DNA from: Vespula vulgaris
Lineage: Eukaryota; Arthropoda; Insecta; Hymenoptera; Vespidae
Length of the DNA stretch: 64,000 nucleotides
Assembly: GCF_905475345.1 (NCBI RefSeq)
Contig: NC_066587.1
Location: 10,221,070-10,285,069, forward strand
Reading direction: 5' to 3'
Shown here: one piece after another, positions 38,201-48,540 of the stretch
How the letters are laid out: every line of letters starts with the position of its first letter
How positions within the stretch are numbered: position 1 is the first letter of the stretch
Notes under the pieces: model-generated
The model's input: only the letters and a program-made list of their open reading frames with translations
Database searches by the model: none
Told to the model about the DNA's origin: nothing
Translations under genes and position numbers: made by a program

Positions 38201-39250
38201 CCGCGCTGGCGTGTGCGGTCTAACCGCGGCACGGGTTGGCGTGTATGGGTTCACCGCGGCCCGCGCTAGCAGTTTTCGGACTCACAGCGTCTCGCGAAGG
38301 CACGTGCGGTCTCACCGCGGCACGCGCTTGCGTGTGCGGGTGCACCGCGGCACGCGCTGGCGTTTTTCGAGCTCATCGCGGCCCGCGCTAGCGTTTTTCG
38401 GGCTAACTGCGGCCCGCGCTGGCGATTTTAAAGATCACTGCGTCCCGCGCTGGCGTTTTTCGTGCTCACTGCGGCCCGCGCTGGCGTTTTTCGTGCTCAC
38501 CGCGGCCCGCGCTGGCGTGTGCGGTCTCACCGCGGCCCGCGTTGGTGTGTGCGGTCTCACCGCGGCCCACGCTGGCTTGTGCGGATTTACCGCGGCCCGC
38601 TCTGGCGTGTGTGGGCTCACCGCGGCCCGCGCTGGCGTTTCTCGTGCTCATCGCGACCCGCACTGGCGTTTTTCGGGCTAACCGCGTCCCGCGCAGGCGA
38701 CTGTAGAGTTCACCGCGGCCCGCGGTGGCGTGTGCGGGCACAACGCGGCCCGCGGTGGCGTGTGCGGGCACAACGCGGCCCGCGCTGGCGTTTTTCGTGC
38801 TAACCGCAGCCCGGGCTGGAGATTTTATAGCTCACCGCGGCCCGCGCTGGCGTTTTTCGGGCTCACCGCGGCTCGCGCTGGCGTTTTTCGGGCGCACCCC
38901 GGCCCGCGATGGCGTGTGCGGTCTCACCGCGGCCCGCGCTGGCGTGTGCGGTCTCACCGCGGCCCACGCTGGCTTGTGCGGATTTACCGCGGCCCGCTCT
39001 GGCGTGTGTGGGCTCACCGCGGCCCGCGCTGGCGTTTCTCGTGCTCATCGCGGCTCGCGCTGGCGTTTTTCGGGCTCACCGCGGCACGCGCTGGCGTGTA
39101 TGTGCTCACGTCCGCCCGCGCTGGAGTGTGCGGGCTGATCGCGGCCAGCGCTTGTGTGTGCGGGCTCACCGAAGCCCGCGGTGGCGTGTGCGGGCTATCC
39201 GAGGCCCGCGCTGGCGTGTGCGGTCTCACAGCGGCCCGCGCTGACGTTTT
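35264..39250 (+). repeat. Higher-order repeat D, copy 2 (starts with C module copy 4)
   Basis: The block matches D copy 1 in unit order. Its length differs by whole units: about four extra units (121 bp) after the C module near 36.08-36.2 kb, then a loss of two, then two gains of three (91 bp each). A duplicated unit with GGTGGCGTGTGCGGGCACAAC is seen at 38,725-38,780. The block contains the longest open frame in the window (35,304-37,730), which I regard as a by-product of the repeat. Confidence 0.83.
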
Positions 39251-39540
39251 TCGAGCTCACCGCGGCCCGCGCTGGCGTTTTTCGGTCTCACCGCGGCCCG
39301 CGCTGGCGTGTGCGGTCTCACCGCGGCCCGCGTTGGTGTGTGCGGTCTCATCGCGGCCCGCGCTGGCGTTTTTCGGGATAACCGCGGCCCGCGCTGACGT
39401 TTTTCGAGCTCACCGCGGCCCGCGCTGGCGTTTTTCGGTCTCACCGCGGCCCGCGCTGCCGTGTGCGGTCTCACAGCGGCCCGCGCTGACGTTTTTCGAG
39501 CTCACCGCGGCCCGCGCTGGCGTTTTTCGGTCTCACCGCG
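39251..39540 (+). repeat. Short tandem run of three composite units at the end of repeat D
   Basis: A pair of 31-bp units beginning GACGTTTTTCGAG and CGTTTTTCGGTC occurs at 39,243, 39,397 and 39,489, separated by 30-bp units. It is the last place where D-type vocabulary dominates before the array changes character. Confidence 0.7.
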
Positions 39541-40180
39541 GCCCGCGCTGGAGTGTGCGGGGTAACCGCGGCCCGCGCTGGCGTGTGCGGGCTCACAGCC
39601 GCCCGCACTTGCGTGTGCGGGCTCACCGCCTCCCGCGCTGGAGTGTGCGGGCTCACCGCGTCCCGCGCTAGCGTTTTTCGGGCTCACAGCGTTCCGCGCT
39701 GGCGAGTGCGCTCTTACCGCGGTCCGCGCTGGCGTGTGCGGTCTCACCGCGGCCCGCGCTGGCGTGTGAGGTCTCATCGCGGCCCGCGCTGGTGTGTGCG
39801 GGCTCACCGCGGCCCTCGCTGCTATGTGCGGGCTCACCGCGGCCCTCACTGTTATGTGCGGGCGCACCGCGTCCCGCGCTCTCTTTTGCGGGCTCCCCGC
39901 ACTCTTCGCTGGTGTGTGCGAGCTCACCGCGGCCCGCGCTGGCGCGTGCCGTCTCATCGCGGCCCGCGCTCTCGTGTGCGGGCTCACCGCGGCCCGCGCT
40001 GGTGTGTGCCGTCCCACCGCGGCCCGCGCTGGCGTTTTTCGAGCTCACCGTGGACCGCGCTGGTGTGTGCGGGTTCACCGCGGCCCGTGCTTGCGTGTGC
40101 GGACTCGCCGCGGCCCGTGCTGGGATGTGAGGTGTCACCGCGCACCGCGCTGGCTTGTGCGGCCTCACCGCGGCCCGCGC

Positions 40181-40220
40181 AGTCTCGCCGCGGCCCGCGC
40201 AGTCTCGCCGCGGCCCGCGC
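40181..40220 (+). repeat. Two perfect 20-bp units within family 1
   Basis: AGTCTCGCCGCGGCCCGCGC is present twice head to tail. It is a family-1 unit lacking one decamer, so the period drops from 30 to exactly 20 for two units. Confidence 0.9.
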
Positions 40221-41261
40221 TTGCGTGTGCAGGGTCACCGCGTCCCGCGCTGGCTTGTGCGGCCTCACCGCGGCCCGCGCTGGCGTGTGCGGGCTCACCG
40301 CGTCCCGCGCTGGCGATTTTAGAGCTCAGCGTGTCCCGCGCTGGTGCTTTTCGAGATCACCGCGGACTGCGCTGGAGTGTGCGGGCTATCCGCGGCTCAG
40401 GGTGGCGTGTGCGGGCTATCCGCGGCCCGCGCTGACGTTTGCGGGCTCACCGCGGCACGAGCTGGCGTCTTTCGAGCTCACCGCGGCCCGCGCTGACGAT
40501 TTTAGAGCTCACCGCGTCCCGCGCTTGCGTGTGCGGGCTCACCGCGGCCCGCGCTGGAGTGTGCGGCCTCACCGCGTCCCGCGCTGGCGTGTGTGGACTC
40601 GCCGCGGCCCGCTCCGGGGCGTGAGGGATCACCGCGGCCCGCGTTGGCGTTTTTCGGGCTCACCGCGGCTCGTGCTGGCCCGTGCAGTCTCATCGCGGCC
40701 CGCGCTGGTGTGTGCGGGCTCACCGCGGCCCTCGCTGCTATGTGCGGGCTCACCGCGGCCCTCACTGTTACGTGCGGGCGCACCGCGTCCCGCGCTCTCA
40801 TTTGCGGGCTCCCCGCAGTCTTCGCTGGTGTGTGCGAGCTCACCGCGGCCCGCGCTGGCGTGTGCCGTCTCATCGCGGCCCGAGCTCTCGTGTGCGGGCT
40901 CACCGCGGCCCGCGCTGGTGTGTGCGGTCTCACCGCGGCCCGCGCTGGCGTTTTTCGAGCTCACCGTGGACCGCGCTGGTGTGTGCGGGCTCACCGCGGC
41001 CCGCGCTTGCGTGTGCGGACTCGCCGCGGCCCGCGCTGGGGTGTGAGGGGTCACCGCGCCCCGCGTTGGCGTTTTGCGAGCTCACCGCGGCTCGTGCTGG
41101 CCCGTGCGGTCTCACCGTGTCCCGCTCTGGCGTTTGCGGCCTCACCGCGGCCCGCGCTGCTATGTGCGGGCTCACCGCGGCCCTCACTGTTACGTGCGGG
41201 CGCACCGCGTCCCGCGCTCTCGTTTGCGGGCTCCCCGCAGTCTTCGCTGGTGTGTGCGAGC

Positions 41262-41812
41262 TCAGCGCGTCCCGCGCTGTCGTTTTTCGAGCACACCGCG
41301 GCGCATGCTGGCGTTTTTCGGGCTCACTGTGGCTCAAGCTGGCGTGTGCGGGATCACCGCTGCCCGCGCTGGCGTGTGCGGACTCGCCGCGGCCCGCGCT
41401 GGGGTTTGAGGGATCACCGCACCCCGCGTTGGCGATTTTCGAGCTCACCTTGGCTCGCGCTGGCCCGTGCGGTCTCACCGCGGGTCGCACTGGTGTGTGC
41501 GAGCTCTCCACGACCCGCGCTGGCTTGTGCGGGAACCGCGGCCTACGCTGGCGTTTTTCGAGCTCACTGCGGCTCGCGCTTGCATGTGCGAGCTCACCGC
41601 GGCCCTCGCTGGTGTTTTTCGAGATCACCGCGGCCCGCGCTGGCGTTTTCCGGGCTCACCGTGGCTCGCGCTGGCGTGTCCATGCTCACTGCGGCCCGCG
41701 CTGGCGAGTGCTGTCTCACCGCGGCCCGCGCTGTGGTGTGGGGGATCACCGCGGGCCGCGTTGTCGTTTTTCGGGCTCACCGCGGCTCGCGCTGGGCCGT
41801 CCGGTCTCACCG
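41262..41812 (+). repeat. Segment duplicated at 45,073-45,620
   Basis: About 550 bp recur 3,811 bp to the right in the same order, including TCGTTTTTCGAGCACACC (41,280 and 45,091), GCGCATGCTGG, TTTGAGGGATCACCGCAC, GTGTCCATGCTCACTGCGG and CGCTGGGCCGTCCGG. Small differences (GGGAACC against GGGATACC) show some age. A partial third copy is at about 46,700-46,790. Confidence 0.8.
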
Positions 41813-42261
41813 CGGCTCGCGCTGGCGTGTGCGGGCTCACAGCGGCCCTCGCTGGTGTGTGCAGTCTCAACGCGGCCCGCGTTGGCGTTTTTCGGGTTCA
41901 CCGCGGCTCGAACTGGTCCGTGCGTGCTCCCCGAGTCCCGCGCTGGCGTGCGCAGTCTAACCGCTGTCTGCGCGGCGTTTTTCGAGCTCACCGCCGCCCG
42001 CGCTAGCGTGTGCGAGCTCACCGCGGCCCGCGATGGCGTGCGCGGGCTCACCGCGTCCCGTGCTGGCGTTTTTCGAGCTCACCGCGGGCCGTGCTTGCGT
42101 GTGCGGGATCACCGCGGCACTCGCTGGTGTGTGCGGGCTCACCGCGTCCCGCGCTTGCGTGTGCGGGTTCACTGCCTCCCGCGCTGGCGTTTTTCGGGCT
42201 CACCGCGGCCCGCGCTTGTGTGTCCGGGCTATTCTCGTCACACGCTGACGTTTGCGGGCGC

Positions 42262-43803
42262 ACCGCGGCCCGCGCTGGGGTTTTTCGGGCTCACCGCGGC
42301 TCGAGCTGGCGTGTGCGGATTCACCGCGGCCCTCGCTTGTGTTTTTCGAGCTCTCCGCGGCCCGCCAGGCGGTTTTCGGGCTCTCCGCGGCACGCGCTCT
42401 CGTGTGCGGGATCACCGCGGACCGCGCTGATGTGTACGAGCTCAACGCAGCCCGCACTGGCGTGTGCGGGCATACCGCGGCCCGCGCTGGCGTACTTCGG
42501 GCTCATCGCGCACCGCGCTGGCGTTTCTCGGGCTCACCGTGGCAGGCGCTGGCGTGTGCGGGCACACCGCAGCCCGCGCTGGCGTTTTTCGGGCTCACCG
42601 CGGCCCGCGCTGGCGTGTGCGGGCACACCGCGGCCCGCGCTGGCGTTTTTCAGGCTCACCGCGGCCCGCCCTGGTGCTTTTCGAGCTCACCGCTGCCCGC
42701 GCTGGCGTGTGCGGGCTCACTGCGGCACGCGCTCGCGTTTTTCGAGCTCACCGCCGGCCGCGCTTGCGTGTGCGAGCTCACAGCGGCCCTCGCTGGTGTG
42801 TGTGGGCTTACCGCGGCTGACGCCGTCTTGTGCGGGATCACCGCGCACCGCGCTGGCGCTTTTCGGGCACACCGCGGCCCGCGCTGGCGTTTTTCGGGCT
42901 CACCGCGCACCGCGCTGGCGTTTCTCGGGCTCACCATGGCAGGCGCTGGCGTGTGCGTGCACACCGCAGCCAGCGCTGGCGTTTTACGGGCTCACCGCGG
43001 CCCGCGCTGGCGTGTGCGGGCACACCGCGGCCCGCGCTGGGGTTTTTCGGGCTCACCGCGGCTCGAGCTGGCGTGTGCGGACTCATCGCGGCCCTCGCTT
43101 GTGTTTTTCGAGCTCTCCGCGGCCCGCCAGGCGGTTTTCGGGCTCTCCGCGGCACGCGCTCTCGTGTGCGGGATCACCGCGGACCGCGCTGATGTGTACG
43201 GGCTCAACGCAGCCCGCACTGGCGTGTGCGGGCATACCGCGGCCCGCGCTGGCGTACTTCGGGCTCATCGCGCACCGCGCTGGCGTTTCTCGGGCTCACC
43301 GTGGCAGGCGCTGGCGTGTGCGGGCACACCGCAGCCCGCGCTGGCGTTTTTCGAGCTCACCGCGGCCCGCGCTGGCGTGTGCGGGCACACCGCGGCCCGC
43401 GCTGGCGTTTTTCAGGCTCACCGCGGCCCGCCCTGGTGCTTTTCGAGCTCACCGCTGCCCGCGCTGGCGTGTGCGGGCTCACTGCGGCACGCGCTCGCGT
43501 TTTTCGAGCTCACCGCCGGCCGCGCTTGCGTGTGCGAGCTCACAGCGGCCCTCGCTGGTGTGTGTGGGCTTACCGCGGCCGACGCCGTCTTGTGCGGGAT
43601 CACCGCGCACCGCGCTGGCGCTTTTCGGACACACCGCGGCCCGCGCTGTCGTTTTTCGGGCTCACCGCGCACCGTGCTGGCGTTTCTCGGGCTCACCGTG
43701 GCAGGCGCTGGCGTGTGCGTGCACACCGCAGCCAGCGCTGGCGTTTTACGGGCTCACCGCGGCCCGCGCTGGCGTGTGCGGGCACACCGCGGCCCGCGCT
43801 GGC
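42262..43803 (+). repeat. Tandem duplication of 762 bp (about 25 units)
   Basis: Positions 42,262-43,023 and 43,024-43,803 carry the same ordered units, with landmarks exactly 762 bp apart (42,321 and 43,083; 42,464 and 43,226; 42,656 and 43,418). Both copies have a rare 28-bp unit, CCCGCCAGGCGGTTTTCGG (42,362 and 43,124). The few differences suggest recent duplication. Confidence 0.88.
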
Positions 43804-44227
43804 GTTTTTCAGGCTCACCGCGGCCCGCCCTGGTGTTTTTCGACCTCACCGCTGCCCGCGCTTTTGTGTGCGGGATCACCGAGGCCCACGCTGGTGTGTG
43901 CGGTCTCACCGCGGCCCGTGTTGGCGTTTTTCGGGCTCACCGCGGCTCGTACTGGCCCGGGCGGGATCACCGTGGCTCGCGCTGGCGTGTGCAGGCTGAC
44001 TGAGGCCCGCGCTGCCGTGTGCGGGATCACCGCGGCCCGAGTTGGCGTGTGCGGGCTCACCGTGGCAGGCGCTGACGTAATCGTGCTCACCATGGCCCGC
44101 GATGGCGTCTATGGGCTCACCGAGCCCCCGCCTGCGTGTGCGGGCTCACCGCGTCCCGCGCTGATGTGTTCGGTCTACCGCGGTCTGCGCTGGCGTTTTT
44201 CGGGCTCACAGCGGCTCGCGCAGGGCC

Positions 44228-44287
44228 GTGCGGGCTCACCGCGGCCCGTGCGCGCTCACCGCGTTCCGTGCGGTCTCACCGCGGCCC
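44228..44287 (+). repeat. Three 20-bp units within family 1
   Basis: GTGCGGGCTCACCGCGGCCC and two single- or few-base variants follow head to tail, each lacking the GCGCTGGC-containing decamer. The same triplet of short units recurs at 44,904-44,963, exactly 676 bp away, inside a larger duplicated segment. Confidence 0.9.
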
Positions 44288-46359
44288 GCCATTGTGTGTG
44301 CGGGCTCACCGCGGCCCGCGCCGGCTTGTGCGGGCTCACCGCGGCCCGTGCTGGCGTTTTTCTAGCTCACCGCGGCCCGCGCTGACGATTTTAGAGCTCA
44401 CCGCGTCCCGCGCCTGCGTGTGCGGGCTCACCGCGGCCCGCGCTGGCGTGTGCGGTCTCACCGAGGCCCGCGCTGGCGTGTGCGGTCCTACCGAGGCCCG
44501 CGCTGGTACTTTTCAAGCTCACCGCGGCCCGTGCTCGCGTTTTTCGAGCTCACCGCGGGCCGCGCTTGCGTGTGCGGGCTCACCGCAGCTCTCGCTGGTG
44601 TGTGCGGCCTCTCCGCGGCACGCGCTGGCGTGTGCGGGCGCAACGCGGCCCGCGCTGGCGTTTTTCGGGCTCACCGCGGCTCGCGCTGGCGTGTGCGGTC
44701 GCACCGCGGCCCTCGCTGGTTTGTGCGGACTCACCGCGGCCCGCGACCTCTTGTGCGGGCTCACCGCGTCCCTCGCTGGTGTGTGCGGGCTCACCGCGGC
44801 ACGCGCTGGCGTGTGCAGTCTCACCGCGGCCCGCGCTCTCGTGTGCGGACTCAACGCAGCACGCGCTGGCGTTTTTCGGGCCCACAGCGGTTCGCGCAGG
44901 GCCGTGCGGGCTCACCGCGGCCCGTGCGCGCTCACCGCGTTTCGTGCGGTCTCACCGCGGCCCGCCATTGCGTGTGCGGGCTCACCGCGGACCACGCTGG
45001 CGTGTGCGGCCTCACCGCGGACCGCGCTGGCGTGTGCGGGCTCACCGCGTCCCGCGCTGGCGATTTTGGAGCTCAGCGCGTCCCGCGCTGTCGTTTTTCG
45101 AGCACACCGCGGCGCATGCTGGCGTTTTTCGGGCTCACTGTGGCTCAAGCTGGCGTTTGCGGGATCACCGCTGCCCGCGCTGGCGTGTGCGGACTCGCCG
45201 CGGCCCGCGCTGGGGTTTGAGGGATCACCGCACCGCGCGTTGGCGATTTTCGGGCTCACCGCGGCTCGCGCTGGCCCGTGCGGTCTCACCGCGGGTTGCA
45301 CTGGTGTGTGCGAGCTCTCCGCGACCCGCGCTGGCTTGTGCGGGATACCGCGGCCTACGCTGGCGTTTTTCGAGCTCACTGCGGCTCGCGCTTGCGTGTG
45401 CGAGCTCACCGCGGCCATCGCTGGTGTTTTTCGAGATCACCGCGGCCCGCGCTGGCGTTTTTCGGGCTCACCGTGGCTCGCGCTGGCGTGTCCATGCTCA
45501 CTGCGGCCCGCGCTGTCGAGTGCTGTCTCACCGCGGCCCGCGCTGTGGTGTGGGGAATCACCGCGGGCCGCGTTGTCGTTTTTCGGGCTCACCGCGGCTC
45601 GCGCTGGGCCGTCCGGAATCACCGCGGCCCGCGCTGGCATTTTTCGGGCTCACCGAAGCTCGCGCTGGCGTGTGCGGGCTCACCGCGGCCCGCGCTAGTG
45701 TGTGCGGGCTCACCGCGGCACGCGCTGGCGTGGGCGGGCGCACCGCGGCGCGCGCTGACGTTTTTCGGGCTCATCGCGGCTCGCGCTGGCGTGTGCGGGC
45801 GCACCGCTGCCCTCGCTGGTGTGTGCGGACTATCTGAGGACCGCGCGGCGTGTGCGGGCTCACCGCGGCACGCGCTGGCGTTTTTCGGGCTCGCCGTGGC
45901 TCGCGCTGACGTGTGCGGGCGCACCGCGGCCCGCGCTGGCGTTTCTCGGGCTCACCGCTGCCCGCGCTGGCGAGTGCGGGTTCGCCGCGGCACGCGCTGT
46001 GGTGTGAGGGGTCACCGCGGACCGCGTTGGCGTTTTTGGGCTCACCGCGGCTTGCGCTGTCCCGTGCGGGCTCACCGAGGCCCGCGCTGTTGTGTGCGGG
46101 CTCACCACGCCCCTCGCTGCCGTGTAAGGGCTCACAGCGGCCCGCTCGGGCTAACCGCGGTCCGCGCTGGCCTTTTTTCGAGCTAATCGCGGCCCGCGCT
46201 GGCGTTTATCGGGCTCACCGTGGCTCGCGCTGTCGTGTGCGGGCTCACTGCGGCCCGCGCTGACGTGTGCGGGATCTCCGCGGACCGCGTTGACGTGTGT
46301 GGTCTCACCGCGGCACGCGCTGGTGTGTGCGGGCTATCCGCGGCCCGCGCTGGCGTGCG

Positions 46360-46500
46360 CGCGTTCACCGCGGCCCGCGCTGGCGTTTTTCGAGCTCACC
46401 ACGGCTCGCGCTGGCGTGTGCGCGTTCACCGCGGCCCGCGCTGGCGTTTTTCGAGCTCACCACGGCTCGCGCTGGCGTGTGCGCGTTCACCGCGGCCCGC
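46360..46500 (+). repeat. 61-bp dimer repeated in tandem
   Basis: CGCGTTCACC at 46,360, 46,421 and 46,482 marks a 30+31-bp pair repeated at 61 bp. The first member has an uninterrupted GTGCGCGCG run. Confidence 0.85.
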
Positions 46501-47220
46501 GCTCGTGATTTTCGAGTTCACCGCGGGCCGCGCTTGCGTGTGCGGTCTCACCGCCGCCCTCGCTGGTTTGTGCGGTCTCACCGCGGCCCTCGCTGGCGTC
46601 TTTCGGGTTCAGCCCAGCACGTACTCTCGTGTGCGGGCTCACCGCGGCCCGCGCTGGCGTGTGCGGCCTCACTGCGCCCCGCGCTGGCGATTTTAGAGCT
46701 CAGAGCGTCCCCCGCTGTCGTTTTTCGAGCTCACCGCGGCGCATGCTGGCGTTTGTCGGGCTCACTGTGGCTCGAGCTGGCGTGTGCGGCCTCACCGCGG
46801 CCCGCGCTTGCGTGTGAGGGCTCACCGCGGCCCGCGCTGTTGTGTGCGGGCCCTTCGCGCCCCTCGCCGGCGTGTGCGGGCTCACCGCGCCCCTCGCCGT
46901 CGTGTGCTGGCTCACCGCGCCCCGCGCTGGCGTGTATGGGCTCACCGCAGCCCTCGCTGGCGAGTGCGGGTTCGCCGCGGGCCGCGCTGGCGTGTATGGG
47001 CTCACCGCAGCCCTCGCTGGCGAGTGCGGGTTCGCCGCGGGCCGCGCTGTTGTTTGCGGGCTCACCGCGCCCATCGCTGGCGTGTGCGGGCTATCCGCGG
47101 CCCGCGCTGGCGTGTATGGGCTCACCGCGGCTCTCGCTGGCGAGTGCGGGTTCGCCGCGGGACGCTCTGTTGTGTGCGGGTTCACCGCGCCTCTCGCTGG
47201 CGTGTGCGGGCCCACCGCGG

Positions 47221-47706
47221 CCCGTGCTGGCGTTTTTCGAGCTCGCCGCGGCCCGCGCTGGTGTAAGCGTGATCACTACGGCCGGCGATGGCGTCTGTGG
47301 GCTCACCGCGGCCAGTGCTGGCGAGAGCGGGTTCGCCGCGGGCCGCGCTGTTGTGTGCGGGTTCACCGCGTCCCTCGCTGGCGTGTGCGGGCTCACCGCG
47401 CCCCGTGCTGGCGTTTTTCGAGCTCACCGCGGCCAACGCTGGCGTTTTTCGGGCTCACCGCGGCCCGTGCTGGCGTTTTTCGAGCTCGCCGCGGCCCGCG
47501 CTGGTGTAAGCGTGATCACTACGGCCGGCGATGGCGTCTGTGGGCTCACCGCGGCCCGTGCTGGCGAGAGCGGGTTCGCCGCGGGACGCGCTGTTGTGTG
47601 CGGGTTCACCGCGTCCCTCGCTGGCGTGTGCGGGCTCACCGCGCCCCGTGCTGGCGTTTTTCGAGCTCACCGCGGCCAACGCTGGCGTTTTTCGGACTCA
47701 CCGCGG
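47221..47706 (+). repeat. Tandem duplication of 243 bp
   Basis: Eight units with GGTGTAAGCGTGATCACTAC and GGCCGGCGATGGCGTCTG recur 243 bp apart (47,288 and 47,531), with very few changes. Just to the left, 60-bp pairs with GTGTATGGGCTCACCGCAGC repeat at 46,932 and 46,992. Confidence 0.87.
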
Positions 47707-48540
47707 CCCGCGCTAGCGTTTTTCGGGCTCACCGTGGCTCGCGCTGGCGTGTACGGGCTCACTGCGGCCCGGGCTGGCGTTTTTCGTGCTCACCGCGGCC
47801 CACGCTGGTGTTTTTCGAGCTCACCGCGGCCCGCGCTGGCGTTTTTCGGGCTCACCGTGGTTCGCGCTGGCGTGTGCGGGCTCACTGCGGCCCGGGCTGG
47901 CGTGTGCTGGCTCACGGCGGCCCGCGCTCGCGTTTATCGAGATCACCGCGGGCCGCGCTTGCGTGTGCGGGCTCACCGCGGCGCTCGCTGGTGTGTGCGA
48001 GCTCACCGCGGCCCGCGCTGGCGTGTGCGGTTTCACCGCAGCCCGCGCTGCCGTGGCCTGGCGTGGCCGGGCTCTCCGGGTCTCTCGCCGGTGTCGACCG
48101 GCGTGGTCGTTCTCCCCGGCACCGGTGCTGGCGAGGCCGGTCTCCCCGTGATCCTCGCTGGTGCGGACCGGCGTGGCCGTGCTTCCCGAGGCCCGCCCTG
48201 GCGTGGCCGGGTTCCCCGGGGCCCGTGCCGGCGTGACCTGGCGTGGCCGGGCTCTCCGGGGCCCACGCTGGCGTGGACCGGCATAGCCGGGCTCTCAGTA
48301 GCCCGCGCTGGCGTGGCCCGTCTTGGCCGGGCTCTCCGGAGCCCGCGCTGGCGTGGCCCGGCGTGTCCGGGCTCTTCGGGTCCCGCGCTGGCGTGGCCCG
48401 GCGTGGCCGTGCACTCCGGAGCCCACGCTGGCGTGGCCTGTCTCACCGGGTACCGCGTTGTCGTGGCCTCGCTCTTCGCAGCATGCGCTGACGTGAACCG
48501 GCGTGGCCGAGCTCTCCGGAGCCTGCGCTGGAGTGGCCTG

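Larger units (their letters stand above)
2100..38320 (+). repeat. Recurring TCGCGAAGG-CACGTG module of family 1
   Basis: A 31-bp unit (GTTTTCGGACTCACAGCGTC followed by TCGCGAAGG) always precedes a unit starting CACGTGCGGTCTCACC. It appears singly or twice in a row (3,720/3,780; 7,893/7,953; 27,180/27,240; 30,825/30,885) and is last seen near 38,300. CACGTG is a perfect palindrome (E-box type) and in family 1 is largely confined to this module. No protein binding is claimed. Confidence 0.8.
1..48050 (+). repeat. Family 1: 30/31-bp GC-rich minisatellite array
   Basis: This is a continuous array of units made of three decamers, CGTGTGCGGG, CTCACCGCGG and CCCGCGCTGG (25 of 30 bases are G/C, with six CpG). 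Almost every unit carries a SacII site (CCGCGG). Many units replace the first decamer with an 11-base T-rich form (for example CGTTTTTCGAG or CGATTTTAGAG), giving 31-bp units. Other named variants are a TGTGAGGGATCACC unit and a TCACAGCGTCTCGCGAAGG unit. There are no unique spacers between units and no non-repeat insertion, and the array continues off the left edge. It is interpreted as noncoding satellite/minisatellite DNA. What is seen is the periodicity; heterochromatin is inferred. Confidence 0.97.
39541..48050 (+). repeat. Family 1, right-hand zone with different variant units
   Basis: The 30-bp periodicity continues, but the TCGCGAAGG and GGTGTGAGGGATCACC units typical of 1-39 kb are absent or strongly altered. 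GCCCTCGCTGG, GCGCTCTCGTGTGCGGG, GCACACCGC and GCACCGCGCTGG units take over. Repeats of repeats are shorter and more local: about 920 bp near 39.8/40.7 kb, 762 bp at 42.3/43.0 kb, 676 bp at 44.2/44.9 kb, and about 3.81 kb at 41.3/45.1 kb. No non-repeat sequence is seen. Confidence 0.85.

Noticed and set aside
1..48050. CRISPR array, because of the 30-bp period
   Set aside because: Units are directly contiguous and there are no unique spacers. No cas genes are present, and the array is far too long.
1..48050. Chi-like recombination motif (GCTGGTGG) in the GCGCTGGCG part of the unit
   Set aside because: Only part of the octamer matches, and the sequence does not look bacterial. The similarity is what GC-rich composition would give.
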